43,082 nucleotides of DNA. Source: Variovorax sp. YR752 (lineage in GTDB: Bacteria > Pseudomonadota > Gammaproteobacteria > Burkholderiales > Burkholderiaceae_C). Below are positions 39,943 to 43,082 of the stretch, in pieces. Within the stretch, counting starts at the first letter, position 1, and each line of letters starts with the position of its first letter. A program made the translations under genes and the position numbers. The stretch covers positions 1 to 43,082 of the forward strand of contig CAMATD010000012.1 of assembly GCA_945860785.1 (NCBI GenBank), given 5' to 3'. The notes under the pieces are model-generated. The model was not told the origin of the DNA. It saw only the letters and a list, made by a program, of their open reading frames with translations, and ran no database searches.

Positions 39943-40626
39943 TCAGTGCAGCTCGTCCAGACGCAGCACGAAGCAGAGCGACCCAACGTTGCTCAATTGC
40001 GGCGAACGGTACACAAGCCCTCGGTCACAGCCTTGCGCATCCACGCCACGACCCTGAAGGAGCGCAACCGCCTGAAGCGGCATGCGCTCGAAAGGTCCCG
40101 CGAACCCCTTCGGCACCCGCAGTGCCGTACCTGCGTGCGGAGATGCCACCCACTCTGTGCCCAGGCCGTTATAGCTGCACAGCAGATGCAGTCCGGCATG
40201 GTCAAGGTGCCAGTTTTCATCGATATCACGGCCGCGAACCTGCAGCGTAAGGATCATCCGTGGGCTTCCGGTGATCAGCGCAAAGCGTGTGGCCAGCATG
40301 TCGATGTCCGCGATCAGAGCGTCTCGCTCGGGCCCGCCCGGCGTGCGCGACTTCTTGCACGCCGCGTGCAGCGCAGCCGCGACGTCGGCCGCGCGCAATT
40401 CCAGTTGCGCCGTGGGATGCCTGGCCAAGGGCAAGGCGTCTAGCCATGCCGCAATCGGAGCATGTGGTTCGCGCCTCCACAGCGCCAGGTCGATGCCTGG
40501 TTCCAGAATCCGTTCGAGCACGTCGATGTCCTGGCCGAGCAGGATCTCCGGCGACTGTCGAGGCCACGAAGCCTCCTGCCGGATTCCCGGCGCAATCCGC
40601 TTTGCGGCAGAAGACCTCGAACGCAT
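39943..40626 (-). CDS. DUF1826-domain protein
   Basis: This 227-residue protein reads ILLGQDIDVLERILEPGIDL, ALWRREPHAPIAAWLDALPL, LATRFALITGSPRMILTLQV, ENWHLDHAGLHLLCSYNGLG, EWVASPHAGTALRVPKGFAG and FERMPLQAVALLQGRGVD, the pattern of DUF1826 proteins. In some pseudomonads DUF1826 genes stand in zinc-linked clusters with CobW genes. Here a small zinc-ribbon gene follows, which fits that link, but no CobW or Zur gene is present. Histidines in the HLDHAG and SPHAG regions could bind metal. Start ATG 40626 has a weak AGGAT ahead; the start is uncertain. Third gene from the end of the five-gene leftward unit. Confidence 0.75.
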   Translation of the reverse strand: MRSRSSAAKRIAPGIRQEASWPRQSPEILLGQDIDVLERILEPGIDLALWRREPHAPIAAWLDALPLARHPTAQLELRAADVAAALHAACKKSRTPGGPERDALIADIDMLATRFALITGSPRMILTLQVRGRDIDENWHLDHAGLHLLCSYNGLGTEWVASPHAGTALRVPKGFAGPFERMPLQAVALLQGRGVDAQGCDRGLVYRSPQLSNVGSLCFVLRLDELH

Positions 40627-40670
40627 CGAAGATCCTGCATCACCCAGGAGTCGCAACGGCGCTGGCCGAC

Positions 40671-41081
40671 TCAGGCAACCGCGGACAAAGGTCTGACCGG
40701 GATCGACCGTCGAATCGGCGATCGCCCCTTCCAGGTCAGCCGCCATTGGCGATACCAGCAACGCTGGAGATGTTCGCGCCAGCTTGTGAGGTGGCCGATC
40801 TCGCCATCGGACGCGCATTCGAGCAGGCAGTGCACCACGGAGGCATAGCTCTCGAGGGGCAGACGAATCATGAGGCGGGCACGCGGAGCACCACTTGAAC
40901 ACGTTGCATTCACGCCCATCAGGGGCTCGCAGCGCAACACGCCAGCACCCTTGCATGCAACGATACCGCGCCGAACGCGGCACGCGTCGACCGATGGCAC
41001 CGTGACATCGAGCACCTTGAAAATCGTCTCGCTCTTGGTACGCACAGTGCCTGCAAATTCCCGATAAGCGGCGTAAGCCAT
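40671..41081 (-). CDS. Unrecognised 136-residue protein
   Basis: A good Shine-Dalgarno sequence (CAGGAG, 6 bases before ATG 41081) and high-GC codon use support a real gene. The sequence (AYREFAGTVRTKSETIFKVL, CRVRRGIVACKGAGVLRCEP, MGVNATCSSGAPRARLMIRL, ASVVHCLLECASDGEIGHL) contains several cysteines (about residues 35, 44, 51, 60, 85, 89) but no motif I can name. No signal peptide or membrane segment is visible. It is first in the leftward unit before DUF1826, with 44 bases between. It is divergent from the P450 gene. Confidence 0.55.
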   Translation of the reverse strand: MAYAAYREFAGTVRTKSETIFKVLDVTVPSVDACRVRRGIVACKGAGVLRCEPLMGVNATCSSGAPRARLMIRLPLESYASVVHCLLECASDGEIGHLTSWREHLQRCWYRQWRLTWKGRSPIRRSIPVRPLSAVA

Positions 41082-41171
41082 GAAACTCCTGCGATGGAAA
41101 TGAACACAGCGTCAGTATCGGCAGGCGCGTGTGAAAACGGTGTAAACAATGCACCCGGGGTAGAAATGCCG

Positions 41172-41252
41172 CGTAAATATGATCGCCGTCCAGGCCCGGG
41201 CATTTGCAGGCTGCGTTGGTCATGGCCGACTGATCACTACGGAATATTTACG
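41172..41252. promoter_or_regulatory. Paired inverted 9-bp sites in the P450 / unknown-gene divergent region
   Basis: CGTAAATAT (41172-41180) and ATATTTACG (41244-41252) are exact inverted copies, 63 bases apart. Both are the AT-rich part of an otherwise GC-rich 200-base gap. They could be two sites for one regulator of both genes. No regulator gene is adjacent. A clear -35/-10 pair is not seen. Confidence 0.35.
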
Positions 41253-41281
41253 TCGATCGGGCTATCGTTCGGTAGAAGCCA

Positions 41282-42525
41282 ATGGAGACCAGGACCGATA
41301 TGCGCGCAGATTTCGCAAGCCAAGCGTACTTCCGTGATCCCACCGCCGAGATCGCAAGAATGAGGGCCGCAGGCCCCATCGTCGAAGTGCGATTTCCGAT
41401 CATCGGCAAGGTCTGGACCACGACGACGCATGAGATGACCGAGCGTGTTCTCAAGGACAGCCGGAGCTTCGCCATGCGCCGTGACGACGGCGGCCTTGCC
41501 GGGCTTCAGTGGTGGATGCCGGGCATCCTGCGTTCGCTCGCCACTCACATGCTCGCCATGGACGAGCCTGAGCATCGGCGGTTGCAGGAAATCGTCGACG
41601 AAGCCTTCCACCGCCGCGCGATCCTCGACATGGAGCCGCGCATTGTCGCCATCGCGGAGGAACTGGCCGATGAGCTGTTCGCGAAAGGCAACCCGGCCGA
41701 TCTTGTCGACGGCTACGCGCGCAAGCTGCCACTCTCTGTCATCTGCGAGCTGCTGGGCCTGCCGCTTGCCGATCGCCCCAGGTTCAGCGCCTGGGCAGGC
41801 AGCTTCACGCGTTCCACCGGGACACTCGGTTTCATGAGCATGCTGCCGAACATCGTGGCGATGAAGCGCTACATGGGGCAGCGCCTGGACATCACGCGCA
41901 GGGATGGCGGCGAGGGTCTCATCGCCGAACTCGTGCGTGTCGAGAAGGCAGGCGGGCAGATCAGCCGCGACGAGATGGTGTCGACGCTCTTCCTGCTTCT
42001 GTTCGCGGGGCATGAGACGACCACGCACCTCATCAGCGGGGCGGTCCACGAACTGCTGAAAACCCCGGACCTGCGCAACTGGCTGAGCGAGAACACGAGC
42101 CGCATCGACGGCGCAGTCGAGGAATTCCTGCGTTTCGTTTCCCCCGTGCAGTTCACCAAGCCTCGCTTCGTGCGGCAAGACATGGCGCTGGGGGCGTCCA
42201 ACTGCGCAAGGGCGACAAGATCATGCCCATGCTGGCGGCCGCCAATCTCGATCCCGCGGCCAATGGCCAGCCGCAAACCCTCGACCTTGCAAGGAACCCT
42301 TGCCGTCACGCTGCGTTCGGTGCGGGTATTCATTTCTGCCTGGGCCACCAGCTCGCGCGCATGGAAGGCCGGTGCGCATTGCGCGCGCTGCTTCAGCGCT
42401 GGCCCGACCTGGAATTGGCCGTGGACGAACGACAGATTCGCTGGCGCCAGCGGCCGGGGCTCAAGGCGATCGAGCAGTTGCCGGTGCGCAGCGGTACGGC
42501 GCGCGGCTCGGTAGGTGGCAAATGA
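41282..42525 (+). pseudogene. Cytochrome P450 (one frameshift)
   Basis: The reconstructed 414-residue bacterial class I P450 has an N-terminus without a membrane anchor. It shows the MDEPEHRRLQEIVDEAF motif (C helix), the I-helix LLFAGHETTTHLI, the K-helix EEFLRF and the haem-binding loop FGAGIHFCLGHQLARME, with the axial Cys. The frame changes near 42192 in GGGG, where one more G joins QDMALGG to VQLRKGDKIMPM. It needs a ferredoxin and reductase from elsewhere. The substrate cannot be told; the group includes fatty-acid and terpene hydroxylases. The start is ATG 41282 or the nearby ATG 41300. Confidence 0.85.
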
Positions 42526-42556
42526 TGGGTGGTGCTTTCGTCAGCCCCCACCCGCA

Positions 42557-42817
42557 TCAATGCGCTGCAGGCGGGCGCGTCCAGATCTCCAATTGAGCGG
42601 CCCGTGCTGCCGCAGTCGCAGACAGCAACGCGGTGGCGTCGCTTCGGGACAGCGGCTCCCAGCGGCTCAGGCCATCTTGCTGCGAGGCGATGTGCAACCA
42701 ACGCGCATGGCAATGAACGCAAGAAACCAGAAGGACCTCAGTGCCATTTTTGCTTCCCAGGCTCTCCTGTGCAGGATCGCGCATGGGCGTGCCGCAACAG
42801 GACCAATGTGAGGTCAT
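42557..42817 (-). CDS. Small zinc-ribbon protein (paralogue 2)
   Basis: This 86-residue protein begins MTSHWSCCGTPMRDPAQESL and contains CVHC. It aligns with the protein at 39581-39772 over the first about 50 residues (W-[ST]-C-x-G-T-P-x-R-D-P-A, C-x-H-C-x(3)-W), then continues with a distinct tail (ATALLSATAAARAAQLEIWT). The start at 42817 is chosen because it lines up with that of paralogue 1; an upstream ATG (42910) would add 31 residues. It is convergent with the P450. Unknown role; metal binding is inferred. Confidence 0.5.
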   Translation of the reverse strand: MTSHWSCCGTPMRDPAQESLGSKNGTEVLLVSCVHCHARWLHIASQQDGLSRWEPLSRSDATALLSATAAARAAQLEIWTRPPAAH

Positions 42818-42929
42818 GTCCGGCAGCGCCCGAACGGCCTGAACCCAGGCCGCGGCGCGAGACCACAGCGTTTTTTCTGGTGGCATGGAATCTACGAGGG
42901 CAAGCCGCATGCGCCTGCCGCCTTCAGGA

Positions 42930-43082
42930 TCAGAGCGTCTTCGTCAGCGTGAGGATGAAGCGCGCCTTGTTCGGCGAGTAGGTCGTCTGGCCGAAGGTGC
43001 CGAAGCCGAGATCGACGCCCGGGTTGGCCACTGCGACGTACGAGCTCTTCTTGTTGGCGCCCTGCACCGAACCGGTCAGCGA
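42930..43082 (-). CDS. C-terminal end of an outer-membrane beta-barrel protein (partial)
   Basis: About 50 residues are visible: SSYVAVANPGVDLGFGTFGQ, then SPNKARFILTLTKTL at the stop. Alternating hydrophobic residues in the last strand and a terminal region with aromatic and basic residues resemble a barrel C-terminus, perhaps a TonB-dependent receptor. The final residue is Leu, not the usual Phe. The rest lies beyond the right edge, so the family is not certain. Confidence 0.4.
   Translation of the reverse strand, partial: SLTGSVQGANKKSSYVAVANPGVDLGFGTFGQTTYSPNKARFILTLTKTL

Overview
The window is high-GC DNA with Burkholderiales-type gene content, most like Comamonadaceae such as Variovorax. 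This rests on codon and gene style only (FecI/FecR signalling, AspD/AspT, DUF1826, tightly packed GTGA/ATGA overlaps); no rRNA or other phylogenetic marker is present. No tRNA, rRNA, CRISPR array, prophage or intact insertion sequence is seen, and no gene-free stretch exceeds about 300 bases.

Region 1 (1-28.4 kb) is one large surface and secretion locus. A type II secretion system (T2SS) runs leftward as gspG-K-L-M-D-E-F (28.4 to 19.9 kb). gspC (+) and gspH-gspI (-) lie separately at the far left, and gspI is cut by the window edge. Between the two parts sit a PstS-like secreted binding protein, a periplasmic STN/TonB-type sensor, a FecI sigma factor, a FecR regulator, a free FecR N-terminal domain (DUF4880), a roughly 12.4 kb filamentous-haemagglutinin gene with a DUF3739-type C-terminus, a second ECF sigma factor, and a Phd-like gene. 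No TpsB/FhaC-type outer-membrane transporter is present. The layout therefore suggests that the T2SS, under FecI/FecR control, exports the giant adhesin and perhaps the PstS-like protein.

Region 2 (28.7-30.7 kb) is a TetR regulator divergent from an FMN-reductase-like flavoprotein and a SnoaL-fold protein, with a clear promoter and palindrome between them. Region 3 (30.8-36.4 kb) is an aspartate module: an AspD-type aspartate 4-decarboxylase that lacks its PLP lysine and its pyridine-binding aspartate, the aspartate:alanine antiporter AspT, an AraC regulator, and a small soluble histidine kinase. The same 24-bp element lies about 60 bases ahead of both aspT and the kinase gene. Region 4 (36.3-42.9 kb) holds a kup remnant, a nitrate/taurine-type ABC transporter (ATPase and fused double permease), two small zinc-ribbon paralogues, a DUF1826 protein, an unknown protein and a cytochrome P450. 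The end of an outer-membrane protein gene enters at the right edge.

An unusual number of genes are interrupted. I count frameshifts in the Phd-like gene, the adhesin, the PstS-like gene, gspD, gspM, the permease and the P450, plus in-frame TAG or TGA codons in four of the genes. Several lie in homopolymers or short repeats, one is an exact 13-bp duplication, and three lie in perfect hairpins. Part of this load may be sequencing error; coordinates for interrupted genes span the whole reconstructed gene.
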